DNA of 64,000 nt, taken from contig NZ_JAERRH010000007.1 of assembly GCF_016741855.1 (NCBI RefSeq), positions 186,001 through 250,000 on the forward strand, in the 5' to 3' direction. Below the pieces are notes generated by a model, which searched no databases, was not told the DNA's origin, and saw nothing but the letters and a program-made list of their open reading frames with translations. The position numbers and the translations under genes are program-made. How positions within the stretch are numbered: the stretch's first letter is position 1; every line of letters begins with the position of its first letter. Positions 37,149-47,233 of the stretch are shown here, in pieces. The DNA is from Streptomyces musisoli (GTDB lineage Bacteria > Actinomycetota > Actinomycetes > Streptomycetales > Streptomycetaceae).

Positions 37149-39274
37149 TGACCACCGACACCGAGAAGCAAGAGGACTCCATGTCCACTCCCACCCTTGT
37201 GCCCCACCGGGACGCGCCGACCGGGCGCAAGCCCGCCGAGGGCCGTGTCGGAGCGGGACTCTTCGCCCCGGAGGCGCTGGCCGGATCGCTGCCGGACGCC
37301 TTCCGCAAGCTCGACCCGCGGGTGACGGTCAAGTCGCCCGTGATGTTCGTGGTGTGGATCGGCTCCGTGCTCACCACCGTCTTCTCCTTCACGGACCCGG
37401 CGGACTGGTTCGGCTGGACGATCAGCGCCTGGCTGTGGCTGACCGTGATCTTCGCCAACCTGGCCGAGGCGGTCGCCGAGGGCCGCGGCAAGGCCCAGGC
37501 GGACACCCTGCGCAGGGCCAAGACCGACACCGTCGCCCGCCGGCTCTCCGGGAGCACCGAGGAGCGGGTCCCCGGCACCGAGCTGACGATCGGCGACCTG
37601 GTGGTCTGCGAGGCCGGTGACGTCATCCCCGGCGACGGCGACGTCGTCGAGGGCGTCGCGTCCGTGGACGAGTCCGCGATCACCGGCGAGTCCGCTCCGG
37701 TGATCCGCGAGTCCGGCGGCGACCGGTCGGCCGTGACCGGCGGGACGAAGGTGCTGTCCGACCGGATCGTCGTCAGGATCACGACGAGGCCCGGCGAGAC
37801 CTTCATCGACCGGATGATCAACCTGGTCGAGGGCGCGGCCCGCCAGAAGACGCCGAACGAGATCGCGCTGAACATCCTGCTCGCGTCACTGACGATCGTC
37901 TTCCTGCTGGCGTGTGCCACGCTGCCGCCGCTCGCGGACCACGCGGGCACGCACCTGACGATGGTCGTGCTGGTGGCCCTGCTGGTCTGCCTGATCCCGA
38001 CCACCATCGGCGCCCTGCTCTCCGCGATCGGCATCGCGGGCATGGACCGCCTGGTGCAGCGCAACGTGCTGGCCATGTCGGGCCGCGCGGTCGAGGCCGC
38101 CGGTGACGTCTCCACGCTGCTGCTGGACAAGACCGGCACCATCACCCTCGGCAACCGCCGGGCCGCCGCGTTCGTGCCGGTGAGCGGCACCACCGAGGCC
38201 GAGGTCGCCGACGCCGCCCAGCTCTCCTCGCTCGCCGACGAGACGCCCGAGGGCCGCTCCGTCGTCGTCCTGGCGAAGGAGAGGTACGGGCTGCGCGAAC
38301 GCCACCAGGGCGAGCTGGCGCACGCCGAGTGGACCGCCTTCACCGCCCAGACCCGGATGTCGGGAGTGGACGTCGACGGCCGCCGGATCCGCAAGGGCGC
38401 CACCGCCTCGGTCATGGCCTGGGTGCGGGAGCGGGGCGGCGCGGTCGCCACGGACGCCGGCGCCGTCGCCGACCGGATCTCCGAGGGCGGCGGCACCCCG
38501 CTGCTCGTCGCGGTCGAGGACGCAGAGGGGGCCCGTGTCCTGGGTGTCATCCACCTCAAGGACGTCGTCAAGGACGGCATGCGGGAGCGGTTCGAGGAAC
38601 TGCGCCGCATGGGCATCAAGACGGTCATGATCACGGGTGACAACCCGCTGACCGCCAGGGCCATCGCCGAGGAGGCGGGCGTCGACGACTTCCTCGCCGA
38701 GGCCACCCCCGAGGACAAGATGGCCCTCATCAAGCGGGAGCAGGCGGGCGGCAAGCTGGTCGCGATGACCGGCGACGGCACCAACGACGCCCCGGCCCTC
38801 GCGCAGGCGGACGTCGGCGTGGCCATGAACACCGGCACGTCGGCCGCCAAGGAGGCCGGCAACATGGTCGACCTCGACTCCGACCCGACCAAACTCATCG
38901 AGATCGTGGAGATCGGCAAGCAGCTCCTGATCACCCGCGGCGCGCTGACCACCTTCTCCATCGCCAACGACGTCGCCAAGTACTTCGCGATCATCCCGGC
39001 GCTGTTCGCGGCGGTCTACCCGGGCCTGGACAAGCTGAACATCATGCACCTGTCCTCGCCCGACTCCGCGATCCTCTCCGCGGTCGTCTTCAACGCGCTG
39101 ATCATCATCGCGCTGGTGCCGCTGGCCCTGAAGGGCGTGCGGTACAGGCCGATGAGCGCCGACAGGATGCTGCGGCGCAACCTCGGGATCTACGGCATCG
39201 GCGGCCTGATCGCCCCGTTCATCGGCATCAAGATCATCGACCTGCTCGTCTCTCTGATCCCCGGGATCGGGTGA
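37148..39274 (+). CDS. kdpB: K+-transporting ATPase, P-type subunit KdpB
   Basis: A 708-aa P-type ATPase that powers Kdp. Actuator loop ITGESAPV, phosphorylated D327 in [12 protein letters not shown], nucleotide-binding RKGATASV, hinge [21 protein letters not shown] (outlined) and [25 protein letters not shown] (outlined), and N-terminal [14 protein letters not shown]. The ATG at 37148 overlaps the kdpA stop; a second ATG at 37181 with GAGG before it is possible. Length is slightly above E. coli KdpB because of an N-terminal tail. Confidence 0.97.
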   Translation: MTTDTEKQEDSMSTPTLVPHRDAPTGRKPAEGRVGAGLFAPEALAGSLPDAFRKLDPRVTVKSPVMFVVWIGSVLTTVFSFTDPADWFGWTISAWLWLTVIFANLAEAVAEGRGKAQADTLRRAKTDTVARRLSGSTEERVPGTELTIGDLVVCEAGDVIPGDGDVVEGVASVDESAITGESAPVIRESGGDRSAVTGGTKVLSDRIVVRITTRPGETFIDRMINLVEGAARQKTPNEIALNILLASLTIVFLLACATLPPLADHAGTHLTMVVLVALLVCLIPTTIGALLSAIGIAGMDRLVQRNVLAMSGRAVEAAGDVSTLLLDKTGTITLGNRRAAAFVPVSGTTEAEVADAAQLSSLADETPEGRSVVVLAKERYGLRERHQGELAHAEWTAFTAQTRMSGVDVDGRRIRKGATASVMAWVRERGGAVATDAGAVADRISEGGGTPLLVAVEDAEGARVLGVIHLKDVVKDGMRERFEELRRMGIKTVMITGDNPLTARAIAEEAGVDDFLAEATPEDKMALIKREQAGGKLVAMTGDGTNDAPALAQADVGVAMNTGTSAAKEAGNMVDLDSDPTKLIEIVEIGKQLLITRGALTTFSIANDVAKYFAIIPALFAAVYPGLDKLNIMHLSSPDSAILSAVVFNALIIIALVPLALKGVRYRPMSADRMLRRNLGIYGIGGLIAPFIGIKIIDLLVSLIPGIG

Positions 39275-39987
39275 AGGACATGAACAACTCCTTTGTGAAC
39301 ACGTCCCGGTTGCTCGGAGCGGGCCTGCGGGCTCTGCTCGTACTGACCCTCGTGACCGGAGTCATCTACCCGCTGGTCGTCACCGGCATCGCCCAGGCGC
39401 TGTTCCACGACAAGGCGAACGGCTCCGAGATCGAGGCGGACGGCAGGGTCGTCGGCTCGTCCCTGATCGGACAGCCGTACAACCTGCCGCTGAAGAAGGG
39501 GCAGCAGACACCGGAGCCCGACCTCAGGTGGTTCCAGGGCCGCCCGGCCGACGGGCTCGGCGGCAACAGCATCAACACGCGGTACGAGCTGATCCTCTCC
39601 GGCGCGACCAACCTGGCCGCCGACAGCGGCGCGGTCGACGGCAGGTGCCCGGCCGAACCCGAGGACGGCACGCTCTGCGCCCGGGTGCTCGCCGCCAAGG
39701 CCGCCGTCGTCGAGGACAACTCGGTCGCCGGCTACCCGGTCCAGCCGTCCGACGTCCCCGCCGACGCCGTCACCTCGTCCGGCTCCGGCCTGGACCCGGC
39801 CATCTCCCCGCAGTACGCCGGACTCCAGGTGCACCGGGTCGCCGCGAGGAACGGCCTGTCCGTCGCCGCCGTGGAGAAGCTGGTCGCGGACCACACCCAG
39901 GGCCGCACCCTGGGCTTCATCGGTGAGCCGCAGGTCAACGTCCTCGAACTCAACATCGCACTCGAGGACCTCGTCGCCGGGAAGTGA
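39271..39987 (+). CDS. kdpC: K+-transporting ATPase subunit KdpC
   Basis: A 238-aa protein with one N-terminal helix ([27 protein letters not shown] in outline) and an outer domain. Conserved KdpC motifs: [29 protein letters not shown] and [14 protein letters not shown], then [14 protein letters not shown]. It binds nucleotide and couples KdpB to KdpA. GTG at 39271 overlaps the kdpB stop; ATG 39280 is an alternative. No kdpD or kdpE follows, so the usual sensor pair is elsewhere or absent. Confidence 0.96.
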   Translation: MKDMNNSFVNTSRLLGAGLRALLVLTLVTGVIYPLVVTGIAQALFHDKANGSEIEADGRVVGSSLIGQPYNLPLKKGQQTPEPDLRWFQGRPADGLGGNSINTRYELILSGATNLAADSGAVDGRCPAEPEDGTLCARVLAAKAAVVEDNSVAGYPVQPSDVPADAVTSSGSGLDPAISPQYAGLQVHRVAARNGLSVAAVEKLVADHTQGRTLGFIGEPQVNVLELNIALEDLVAGK

Positions 39988-40466
39988 CCGGCTTGCCCGG
40001 ACGGCACGGAAGCCGGCGGCCCGGAGCGATCCCGGACCAGCCGGCTCCCGAAGCCACGAAAGGAGCGGCACCCAGCCGTTCTGGTGACCGGCCCTGGCGG
40101 GCTGATCACACGGAAGCGCCTCCTCCGGAAGGTCCGGGGTGTCTCGCGGAGGAGCATCAAGACGGACTGGCTACTTGTGACCGCGGGCGGGGCAGAGGAC
40201 GCCGGCCCAGGGGGCGCGGGCTGGGCGGGGGCTCGTGACCGTGGGCGGGGGCAGTGGACACCGCCCCGAGACACCAGCGCGTGGACGGGGGCTTGTGGCC
40301 GTGAGCCCTTGGACGGGGGCGCCCGGCGCCGGCCCGCCGCGGCGCCCGGGCGGGCCGGCCTTCCCGCACCACGCCGGCCGACCCGCCCGGGTCACACCAG
40401 GAGGCGCGCACCCCCGGTACGCAGCAGACTGGGTCCGACCGCCCGACCGGCCCCGACGAGGTCCCG
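39988..40466. other. Intergenic region with about 55-bp degenerate repeats
   Basis: No convincing gene in 479 bp between kdpC and the KimA-like gene. From about 40165 three degenerate units share the pattern GGCTxxTGACCGxGGGCGGGG...CAGxGGACxCCG; the clearest pair starts near 40168 and 40228. No c-di-AMP riboswitch-like structure was recognised, and KimA promoter elements are not obvious. Confidence 0.5.
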
Positions 40467-42284
40467 ATGGTCTATGGCCTGGCACGTCGCGAGCTGCGAC
40501 CGAAAGTCCCGCTGCGCCCGGGCGAGGGCGAGAAACACCATCTGACCAGCATGGAGGGCCTCGCGGCGCTGTCTCTGGACGCGCTCAGCTCGGTGGCGTA
40601 CGGCCCCGAGGCGATCGTGCTGGCCCTGGTGGCCGCGGGCACCGGCGCCCTGACCGCGACCCTGCCCGTCACCCTGGCGATCGTCTTCCTCCTCGCCACG
40701 CTGGTGGTGTCGTACGGCCAGGTCATCGCCGCGCACCCGGACGGCGGAGGCGCCTACGCCGTGGCCAAGAAGGACCTCGGGCCGACCGCCGCCCTGCTGG
40801 GCGCGGCCAGCCTGGTCGTCGACTATGTGCTCACCGTGGCCGTCAGCCTCGCCGCCGGCGCCGACGCGCTCGCCTCCGCCTTCCCCGCCCTCGCCCGCGA
40901 CAAGCTGCTGGTCTGCCTGGTGGGCCTGGCCCTGCTGACGGCGGTGAACCTGCGGGGCGTCACCGAGAGCGCCCGGGTGCTGATGCTGCCCACCGCGCTG
41001 TTCGTCGCGGCGATCCTCGGCGTCGTCGTCGTGGACCTGCTCCGCTCGCAACCGGTGGCGACGGTCGGCACGGACCTCTCCTTCCCCGCCCACGAGTCCC
41101 TCGGCCTGCTCCTGATCCTCAAGGCGTTCTCGTCCGGCTGCTCGGCGCTGACGGGCGTGGAGGCCATCGCCAACGCCGTACCGTCGTTCCGCACCCCGCG
41201 CGTGCGGCGCGCCCAGCGCACGGAACTCATGCTCGGCGCGCTCCTGGGCGTGATGCTGATCGGCCTGGCGGTCCTGATCCGCCGCGACCGCGTCGCCCCG
41301 CGCGGCGATGTCACCGTCCTGGCCCAGCTGACGGCCGGCGCCTTCGGCACGGGCTGGCTCTACTACGCCATCAACCTCATCGTCACCCTCGCCCTGCTCC
41401 TCGCGGCGAACACCAGCTTCGGCGGCCTCCCCGTGCTGATGAGCCTGCTGGCGCGCGACCACCGCCTGCCCCACCTGTTCGGTCTGCGCGCCGAACGCCC
41501 GGTCTACCGCTACGGCGTGACCGTACTGGCCCTGATGGCGGCGCTGCTGCTCCTCGCCACCGACGCGGACACCCACCGGCTGATCCCCCTCTTCGCGATC
41601 GGCGTCTTCATCGGCTTCACGCTCAGCCAGCTGGGCCTCGTCCTGCACTGGACCCGCCGGAAACCGGACGGCTGGAAACGCCGGGCGCTGATCAACGGGA
41701 CCGGGGCGGTGCTCACCACCCTGGCCGGCGTCATCCTCCTCGCCACCAAGTTCCTGGAGGGCGCCTGGGTCGTCGTCGTTGCGGTCCCCCTCCTGATGCT
41801 GCTGTTCGCCCGCGTCCAGCGCTACTACACGGCCGTCGGCGAGGAACTCGGCCTCGGCCGCATCCCCGCCCCGCCCGACCGCCGTGCCGGCAGCCTGGTC
41901 ATCGTCCCCCTCGGCGAGGTCAGCAAGCTCGCCCGGCACGCCCTCGGGGCGGCGCTCGCGCTGGGCGACGAGGTCGTCGCCGTCGCCGTCCACGCCGACC
42001 CGGACAAGCGGCGCGCCCTGCGGGAGGCGTGGGACCGCTGGAATCCGGGGGTGCGCCTGGACATGATCGAGAGCCCGCACCGGTCGCTGGTCCAGCCGGT
42101 CGTCGACTACGTCCAGCGTGCCGCGCGGGACGGACGCCAGGTCGCCGTCCTCATCCCCGAGGTGGAACCCCGCCACCGCCGCTACGAGATCCTCCAGAAC
42201 CAGCGCGGACTGCTCCTCGCCACGGTGCTGCGGGCCCGTACCGACGTGGTGGTGTGCATGCTGCCGTACCGGCTGGGCCTGTGA
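40467..42284 (+). CDS. KimA-like K+ transporter (APC fold with USP-like tail)
   Basis: A 605-aa protein with about twelve membrane helices of APC type (MEGLAALSLDALSSVAYGPE at the TM1 unwound region) and a cytosolic C-terminal alpha/beta domain of about 150 aa (SLVIVPLGEVSKLARHALGAALALGDEVVAV in outline; then VAVLIPEVEPRH). This length and two-part build match Bacillus subtilis KimA, a proton-coupled K+ importer inhibited by c-di-AMP, better than amino-acid permeases. Location 479 bp after kdpC strengthens the K+ assignment. GTG/ATG choice: ATG 40467. General annotation tools would call it an amino acid permease. Confidence 0.8.
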   Translation: MVYGLARRELRPKVPLRPGEGEKHHLTSMEGLAALSLDALSSVAYGPEAIVLALVAAGTGALTATLPVTLAIVFLLATLVVSYGQVIAAHPDGGGAYAVAKKDLGPTAALLGAASLVVDYVLTVAVSLAAGADALASAFPALARDKLLVCLVGLALLTAVNLRGVTESARVLMLPTALFVAAILGVVVVDLLRSQPVATVGTDLSFPAHESLGLLLILKAFSSGCSALTGVEAIANAVPSFRTPRVRRAQRTELMLGALLGVMLIGLAVLIRRDRVAPRGDVTVLAQLTAGAFGTGWLYYAINLIVTLALLLAANTSFGGLPVLMSLLARDHRLPHLFGLRAERPVYRYGVTVLALMAALLLLATDADTHRLIPLFAIGVFIGFTLSQLGLVLHWTRRKPDGWKRRALINGTGAVLTTLAGVILLATKFLEGAWVVVVAVPLLMLLFARVQRYYTAVGEELGLGRIPAPPDRRAGSLVIVPLGEVSKLARHALGAALALGDEVVAVAVHADPDKRRALREAWDRWNPGVRLDMIESPHRSLVQPVVDYVQRAARDGRQVAVLIPEVEPRHRRYEILQNQRGLLLATVLRARTDVVVCMLPYRLGL

Positions 42285-42318
42285 AGGCAATCCGACTGCT
42301 GTGCTCGGAAAGCCACCT

Positions 42319-42334
42319 CGTCGTGATCACGACG
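42319..42334. promoter_or_regulatory. 16-bp perfect palindrome
   Basis: CGTCGTGATCACGACG, a perfect palindrome without loop, in the 141-bp gap between the convergent KimA-like and BrkB-like genes. More like a protein-binding site than a hairpin terminator. Its target is unclear, as no promoter is expected here. Confidence 0.35.
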
Positions 42335-42425
42335 GGCCGCGGGGGCACCTGCGACGTCTTCCGGGGAAGCGATACCTCGACCGGGAGCTCCCCGACCCGG
42401 CCGGGCAGGGCGTGCAGCCCGCCTG

Positions 42426-43292
42426 TCATTGCCGGTTTCCGTCGGCCGGCTTGCGGTGGCCCGGGGCGCCGGAGGGGCGATCGTTCGTGACGCGCACCAT
42501 CCGGCCCACAGTCGCCCCCAGGTGAATGACCACACCGACTGCCACCAGCCACGACAGGATGGCCATGACGACGCCGATGGGGCCGTATTTCTGTTCGTTG
42601 GCGACGATCGCCGCGGAGAAGTAGTAGGCGGAGAACACCCCGAGCCCCGTCCAGCACACGCTGGTGACCAGAGCGGGAAGGAAAAGGGCGCGCCACGGCA
42701 CCGCTCTGGCGAGCAGTACGTACATGCTTCCCCACCAGAAGAGGACCGCCCAGAGGAAGCCGACCAGACTGAGCAGGAACCACGAGTCGAACGCCCTGCC
42801 GAACTCACTCTGCGTGATGGCGTAGGCGAACAGCCAGGCGAGCCAGGCGAACTGGGCCGCTGTGTTCCGCCACCCGCCTGCCGTGACGTCGAACAGCATC
42901 CGGTACCAGCTCTGGAGCGTGCCGGCCACGGCCATGGCTCCGAACAGGAGGAGCGCGGCGCTCGTCACGGTCAAGGTGTACGAACTCGTGGTGGGGGTGA
43001 ACAGGGAGGCCACGGCCTGTGCGGCCTGCTGGTTCAGCCCCAGCCAGCCGACGACGACCGCGGCCGCATGACGGCCCGCTGCCGCCGTGATGATGATCAG
43101 GAAAGGAAAGAAGCACAAGAAGGCGAGCGCGGCCAGCTGGAAGGAGTGTCCGAAGAAGTCGACCGAGGAGAGTCGGTCCCATAGCCGGCCCGCTCCACTC
43201 GCCTCGAAACGGCGGACCGTGCTCCGCCACCGCTGGTCCGCGTGCCGCAGGACCGTCTGCCGCCGCTGATCAGGTGCTTTCCCGCCGCTCAT
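42426..43292 (-). CDS. YihY/BrkB-family membrane protein
   Basis: A 288-aa protein with six membrane helices in the YihY/BrkB pattern: FFGHSFQLAALAFLCFFPFLI, later FGAMAVAGTLQSWYRMLFDV, and the conserved FSAYYFSAAIVANEQKYGPIGVVMAILSW close to the end (outlined). The family was once called ribonuclease BN by mistake; its real role (envelope integrity, perhaps efflux) is uncertain. ATG without a clear Shine-Dalgarno. Convergent with the KimA-like gene. Confidence 0.88.
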   Translation of the reverse strand: MSGGKAPDQRRQTVLRHADQRWRSTVRRFEASGAGRLWDRLSSVDFFGHSFQLAALAFLCFFPFLIIITAAAGRHAAAVVVGWLGLNQQAAQAVASLFTPTTSSYTLTVTSAALLLFGAMAVAGTLQSWYRMLFDVTAGGWRNTAAQFAWLAWLFAYAITQSEFGRAFDSWFLLSLVGFLWAVLFWWGSMYVLLARAVPWRALFLPALVTSVCWTGLGVFSAYYFSAAIVANEQKYGPIGVVMAILSWLVAVGVVIHLGATVGRMVRVTNDRPSGAPGHRKPADGNRQ

Positions 43293-43456
43293 GCAATGAG
43301 GTGAGTTCTGGTCCGCCGGTCGTGTCGTCGGCGGGAACGGTGTGAACGGAGGGGAGTGGCCGCGCCCGGGGCACCGGCGCCCCGCAGCGGTCCGATCGCG
43401 GGTTCCCCCACGGTCGCCGCTCGCAGAGCACTGCCCGTGCGCATCGTGCGCATGTC

Positions 43457-43813
43457 TCAGGACGGGCCGCGCCTCTGGGCTTCGGCTCGGGCTATGGTCT
43501 CGGCTTCGCCTTCGGCCAGCGCGATCGCAACGCCGAACGCCTGCGCGATATGGCCTGCGGCCGACATGACGCGTGCCGTCCCCACCACGGGGGCGATCGC
43601 GACGAGAAGGTCCTGCAACTGCTCGACCGTGAAGTCCGCCTTGATCGCAGGGTTGACGTGGGCCAGGTAGGAGATCGCCGGTGCGTCCATGGCGACGAGG
43701 GCGGCAATGCGCGTGAGGATGACCGAGCGGTCGTCCATGTGGCAGCGCTCGATGGAGTCGATGGTCATGGCCGCGAGCGTGTCCAGCACGGGAGCGTCAG
43801 AAGCAGTAGCCAT
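43457..43813 (-). CDS. Carboxymuconolactone-decarboxylase/AhpD-like protein
   Basis: A 118-aa all-helical protein. MDDRSVILTRIAALVAMDAPAISYLAHV and the later VEQLQDLLVAIAPVVGTARVMSAAGHIAQAFG (outlined) follow the CMD helical pattern seen in small AhpD-like proteins. The redox CxxC of true AhpD is absent, so peroxidase-type activity is unlikely. ATG with AAGGG upstream. Stands alone between the BrkB-like and MFS genes, all on the minus strand. Confidence 0.65.
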   Translation of the reverse strand: MATASDAPVLDTLAAMTIDSIERCHMDDRSVILTRIAALVAMDAPAISYLAHVNPAIKADFTVEQLQDLLVAIAPVVGTARVMSAAGHIAQAFGVAIALAEGEAETIARAEAQRRGPS

Positions 43814-43949
43814 GGTCGATCACCCTTCGGTGCAGTAGGGGGCCGGGCCGTCGCCCGCTGAGCCCGTGCGCCCGACGATCTGCCTCAAGCGTAGGTAGCC
43901 TCGGCGGGCGGCGCGCGTCGAGCCGGTCGGCCTGAACCGTTCTCGGCAC

Positions 43950-45578
43950 TCACCGATCAGCACCCCCCTGCTTCGACCGGGGCTGGGCCGTCGGGATCCG
44001 GCGGGTGAAGAACAGCGCGAGGACAGCGCTGAGCGCAAGGGCGACGAGTGCGGCTCGCAGGCCGACGAGCCTGGCTTCGGCATTCGCGTCGAGCGTCGCC
44101 TGAATCCTTTCCGTGCTTGTGCCGGCCTCTTGGAGAGCGGCCCGGAGCTGAGCGTCGGACAGGAATGCCGCTCCGCTTTGGAGTTCGACGGTCGCCATGG
44201 CCTTGACGTCGGCCGGGACCGCCGGATCCAGCTCGACGCTGGTCAGGAACGAAGACGTGAGCGCGGCGATCATCATCGATCCGGCAAGCGCGGTTCCGAT
44301 GGAGGCGCCGAGATTCGTGACGGCGTTCTGGAGGCCACCGACTTCTGCGCTCATCTCCTCCGGCACCGCGGACACGGTGACCGACCCGAGCTGGGACGCC
44401 AGTGATCCCATGCCGAGCCCGATCAACAGGAGTGGAATGGTGACGATCTCTGCACCGGCCCCTGCATCGAGCGCGGCCATCAGGACGACCGCGCCGGCGA
44501 GCAGGGCGACGACCCCGAGCCGCACCACGCGCCGGGGCGAGACATCGGGCAGGAGGCGGGGAATCAGCACCGCGGCAGCCAGCAGCGAAATGGAGAGCGG
44601 CAGGAGGCGGGCGCCGGTCGCGAGCGCGAACAAGCCCAGGGCGACCGACAGATACAGCGGTACGACGAAGAACACGCCCATCTGCACGAGGTATTGGAAG
44701 AAGAACATCGTCAGCCCACCCGTGAGCTGTCTGTTCTCCCACATGGCCGGGGCGATGAGCGGGTCCCTGCGCCTCTCCACGAGTCGGTTCTCCCAGATGA
44801 GGAAGAGCCAGACCAGGAGCAGTCCGGCCAGCATCAACCAGACGACCAGGGACACCCCGAGCCACGAAGGCGCGTCGGGCTTCGGATTGAACCAGCCCCA
44901 TTCGTCGGAGCGGAGCACGCCATAGACGAAGGTCCCGATCCCGAGCGCGGAGAACACGGCACCGGCGAGATCGATACGCGGACGTTCACCGCTCGCGGCG
45001 TCGGCGATGCGGCGGGCGAGCACCAGGATGGCGAGGACCACCAAGACCTCCCCGGCGAATACCCACCGCCAGGAGAAGTAGGTCGTTGCGACACCGCCGA
45101 TGAGCGGCCCGAGCGCGATCGCCACAGCCCCTGCCGCCGCGACGAGTCCGTAGGCCGCGGCGCGCTGTTCCGTGCCGAAATTGCCGGCAACGAGCGCCAC
45201 GATGGCAGGGAGGATGAGCGCCGCGCCGGCCCCTTCGAGGAACGACCAGCCAAGCAGCAGCACGGGGAGATTGGGTGCGAGTGCCGTGGTGAGGGAGCCA
45301 CAGCCGTAGATGCCGCAACCGATCATGAATGCGCGCTTGCGGCCGATCAGGGCCCCGACCTTGCCTCCGGGAATCATGAGCATCGCCATGACAAGGGTGT
45401 ACGCCGTGATGGCCCCTTGGATGCCCGTCACCGTCGAGCCCACGTCATCGGCCACCGTGGCGATGGATACGTTCATGACAGAGCTGTCGAGCGCCATCAG
45501 GAACTGTCCGGCGGCGAGCGCCAGCAGGACAAGTCGCGCCGTTGTCGAACTCGGAGCACCGCCAGCCCTGGGAGCCAT
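43950..45578 (-). CDS. MFS transporter, DHA2 drug-exporter type
   Basis: A 542-aa transporter with about fourteen helices. Start of the membrane part: LLALAAGQFLMALDSSVMNVSIATVADD, the DHA2 motif D1-like region (outlined); motif A is GGKVGALIGRKRAF; motif C-like is AAGAVAIALGPLIGGV. A C-terminal loop about 60 aa long (VELDPAVPADVKAM...TSTERIQATLDANAEA) precedes the last helix. The ATG at 45578 starts MAPRAGGAPS; no Shine-Dalgarno is visible and the frame is open further. Third-position GC is visibly lower than in flanking core genes, suggesting transfer. Substrate unknown. Confidence 0.88.
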   Translation of the reverse strand: MAPRAGGAPSSTTARLVLLALAAGQFLMALDSSVMNVSIATVADDVGSTVTGIQGAITAYTLVMAMLMIPGGKVGALIGRKRAFMIGCGIYGCGSLTTALAPNLPVLLLGWSFLEGAGAALILPAIVALVAGNFGTEQRAAAYGLVAAAGAVAIALGPLIGGVATTYFSWRWVFAGEVLVVLAILVLARRIADAASGERPRIDLAGAVFSALGIGTFVYGVLRSDEWGWFNPKPDAPSWLGVSLVVWLMLAGLLLVWLFLIWENRLVERRRDPLIAPAMWENRQLTGGLTMFFFQYLVQMGVFFVVPLYLSVALGLFALATGARLLPLSISLLAAAVLIPRLLPDVSPRRVVRLGVVALLAGAVVLMAALDAGAGAEIVTIPLLLIGLGMGSLASQLGSVTVSAVPEEMSAEVGGLQNAVTNLGASIGTALAGSMMIAALTSSFLTSVELDPAVPADVKAMATVELQSGAAFLSDAQLRAALQEAGTSTERIQATLDANAEARLVGLRAALVALALSAVLALFFTRRIPTAQPRSKQGGADR

Positions 45579-45775
45579 GAGCGAAATCGTCCCAGGCGCC
45601 CCGGAAGGTGGATCCGCGACCCGCCAGGAAGATCGGCCGCTTGGTGGGACCGGGCCGGTGAAGTGGCGGCGCGGATGACGCAACGCTGGAACCGCCCCAG
45701 CCGTATTGACGTGCAGGTACGGGGGAGTGCCTGGGATGCCGTGCCGGATCGGGACATGACGGCACAGGTCGACGG

Positions 45776-47233
45776 ATGGATGCGAGTACGGACCACATGG
45801 ATGCGATCCACGATGACGTAGCGGAGTTCGCGTCACTGCTGACGCGTATGAAGGGGCGCACAGACCGCAGTTATGCGGCGCTGGCCCGCCGTCTGGACAT
45901 GAATGCCTCCACCCTGCACCGCTACTGCGCCGGAGACGCGGTCCCCCTGGACTTCAACGGGATCGAGCGGTTCGCCGCACTCTGCGGAGCCTCCGCCGAG
46001 GAACGCGTGGAGTTGCACCGCCGGTGGATCCTGGCCGTCGCGGCACGCCAACGACCACGCAGATCCGCTGCTCGACGGGCACCGGCGCCCCGCGCCACCA
46101 CGAACACCGCGGCATCGGCCACCTCCGCGAGCCACAACAGCCCAGCGGACGAGGCCCCCGAGCCGGTCTCGCCGGCCGACCGGCGCCCGGGGCCGATCTT
46201 GTCGGCCGACGTGCGCCCCGAGCCGGTCTCGCCGGCCGACCGGTGGCCCCACGCCGGGCGCCGGCCCCACGCCGGGCGCCCCCGACGACGGCCCGTGCGA
46301 TCGATAGCACTGGCGGCCTCGCTCGCCGTCGCGCTCGCCGGCCTCGCCACATCCGCTTCCGGACCCTCCTCCGGTGGCGGTGAGTCGTCGGCCTCCGCCC
46401 GCACCACACCGCAACCCCCGACGCCGGCCACACACAGCGGCAGCCCGCAATCCGCTTCCGGGCCCTCCTCCGGTGGCGGTGACTCGTCGGCCTCCGCCCG
46501 CACCTCACCAGAACCCTCAGCGCCGGCCACGCACAGCGGCAGCCCGCAGGAGAACCGGGCGAGCGCCGGCAAGGTCCCACCGCCGGCCCCGCTCACCTGG
46601 ACGGCCAACTCCCACCTCTGGCGCCCCGAATGCGATCACGACTACGTCATCGCCAAGCCACCGCAGCAGGTCCCGCCGCCGCCGGCCCCGCAGGACGCCG
46701 CTGCGTGGGCCGGGTCCCTGGGAGCGGTGCACGGGCGCACCACCCATCTGCGGATCACGGTGCAGGGACGCGGCTCCGCCGCCGTCATCCTGGAAGCGCT
46801 GCACGTGCGCGTGGTCAACCGCACCACCCCCGCCGCCCGCCGAGGCATCGCCTACTCCATGTACGAAGGCTGCGGCGCCATCCTCATCCCCCGCCACTTC
46901 TCCGTGAACCTCGACGCACACCGGCCCTTGGCCCGCTCGGTCCCCGGCAACGACCCGGACAGAGCGGACCCCGCGGTCGACTTCCCCTACCAGGTGTCCC
47001 TGCGGGAGCCGGAGGTCCTGCTGCTCTCCGCGCGCACCGACTCCTGCACCTGCGACTGGTACGTCGACCTCGACTGGTCCTCACAGGGCCGGACCGGCAC
47101 GGTGCGCATCGACGACCACGGCCGCCCGTTCCGCACCACCACCATCGAGGGGCTACCGCACTACTGGTACCGCAACCCCTCCGGCTGGATCCCCATGACC
47201 ACCTCCGACGGCGAGACAGAGACCGGCGACTGA
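45776..47233 (+). CDS. HTH protein with transmembrane helix and outer domain
   Basis: A 485-aa protein. Residues about 10-75 form a Xre-like HTH (EFASLLTRMKGRTDRSYAALARRLDMNASTLHRYCAGDAVP outlined), then a Pro/Ala/Arg-rich linker with short repeats (EPVSPADR twice), a membrane helix (RSIALAASLAVALAGLATSA), a Ser/Gly-rich segment holding a 33-residue exact-length duplication, and an outer domain of about 230 aa (LTWTANSHLWRPECDHDYVI..., with C in YEGCGAI and DSCTCDWY). A membrane-bound one-component regulator is the simplest reading. Start ATG 45776 or 45797. Family unknown for the outer domain. Confidence 0.8.
   Translation: MDASTDHMDAIHDDVAEFASLLTRMKGRTDRSYAALARRLDMNASTLHRYCAGDAVPLDFNGIERFAALCGASAEERVELHRRWILAVAARQRPRRSAARRAPAPRATTNTAASATSASHNSPADEAPEPVSPADRRPGPILSADVRPEPVSPADRWPHAGRRPHAGRPRRRPVRSIALAASLAVALAGLATSASGPSSGGGESSASARTTPQPPTPATHSGSPQSASGPSSGGGDSSASARTSPEPSAPATHSGSPQENRASAGKVPPPAPLTWTANSHLWRPECDHDYVIAKPPQQVPPPPAPQDAAAWAGSLGAVHGRTTHLRITVQGRGSAAVILEALHVRVVNRTTPAARRGIAYSMYEGCGAILIPRHFSVNLDAHRPLARSVPGNDPDRADPAVDFPYQVSLREPEVLLLSARTDSCTCDWYVDLDWSSQGRTGTVRIDDHGRPFRTTTIEGLPHYWYRNPSGWIPMTTSDGETETGD
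46352..46549 (+). repeat. 99-bp tandem duplication in the HTH membrane protein gene
   Basis: TCCGCTTCCGG starts at 46352 and again at 46451, exactly 99 bp apart. Both copies encode SASGPSSGGG(E/D)SSASART followed by the same-length Pro-rich tail to SGSPQ. In frame (33 codons), few differences, so fairly recent. Confidence 0.92.

Noticed and set aside
39984-40238. Small frame after kdpC
   Set aside because: No ribosome site, Arg/Gly-rich, inside degenerate repeats.
39988-40466. c-di-AMP (ydaO-type) riboswitch before the KimA-like gene
   Set aside because: Looked for because B. subtilis kimA has one; no matching conserved segments or pseudoknot layout seen.
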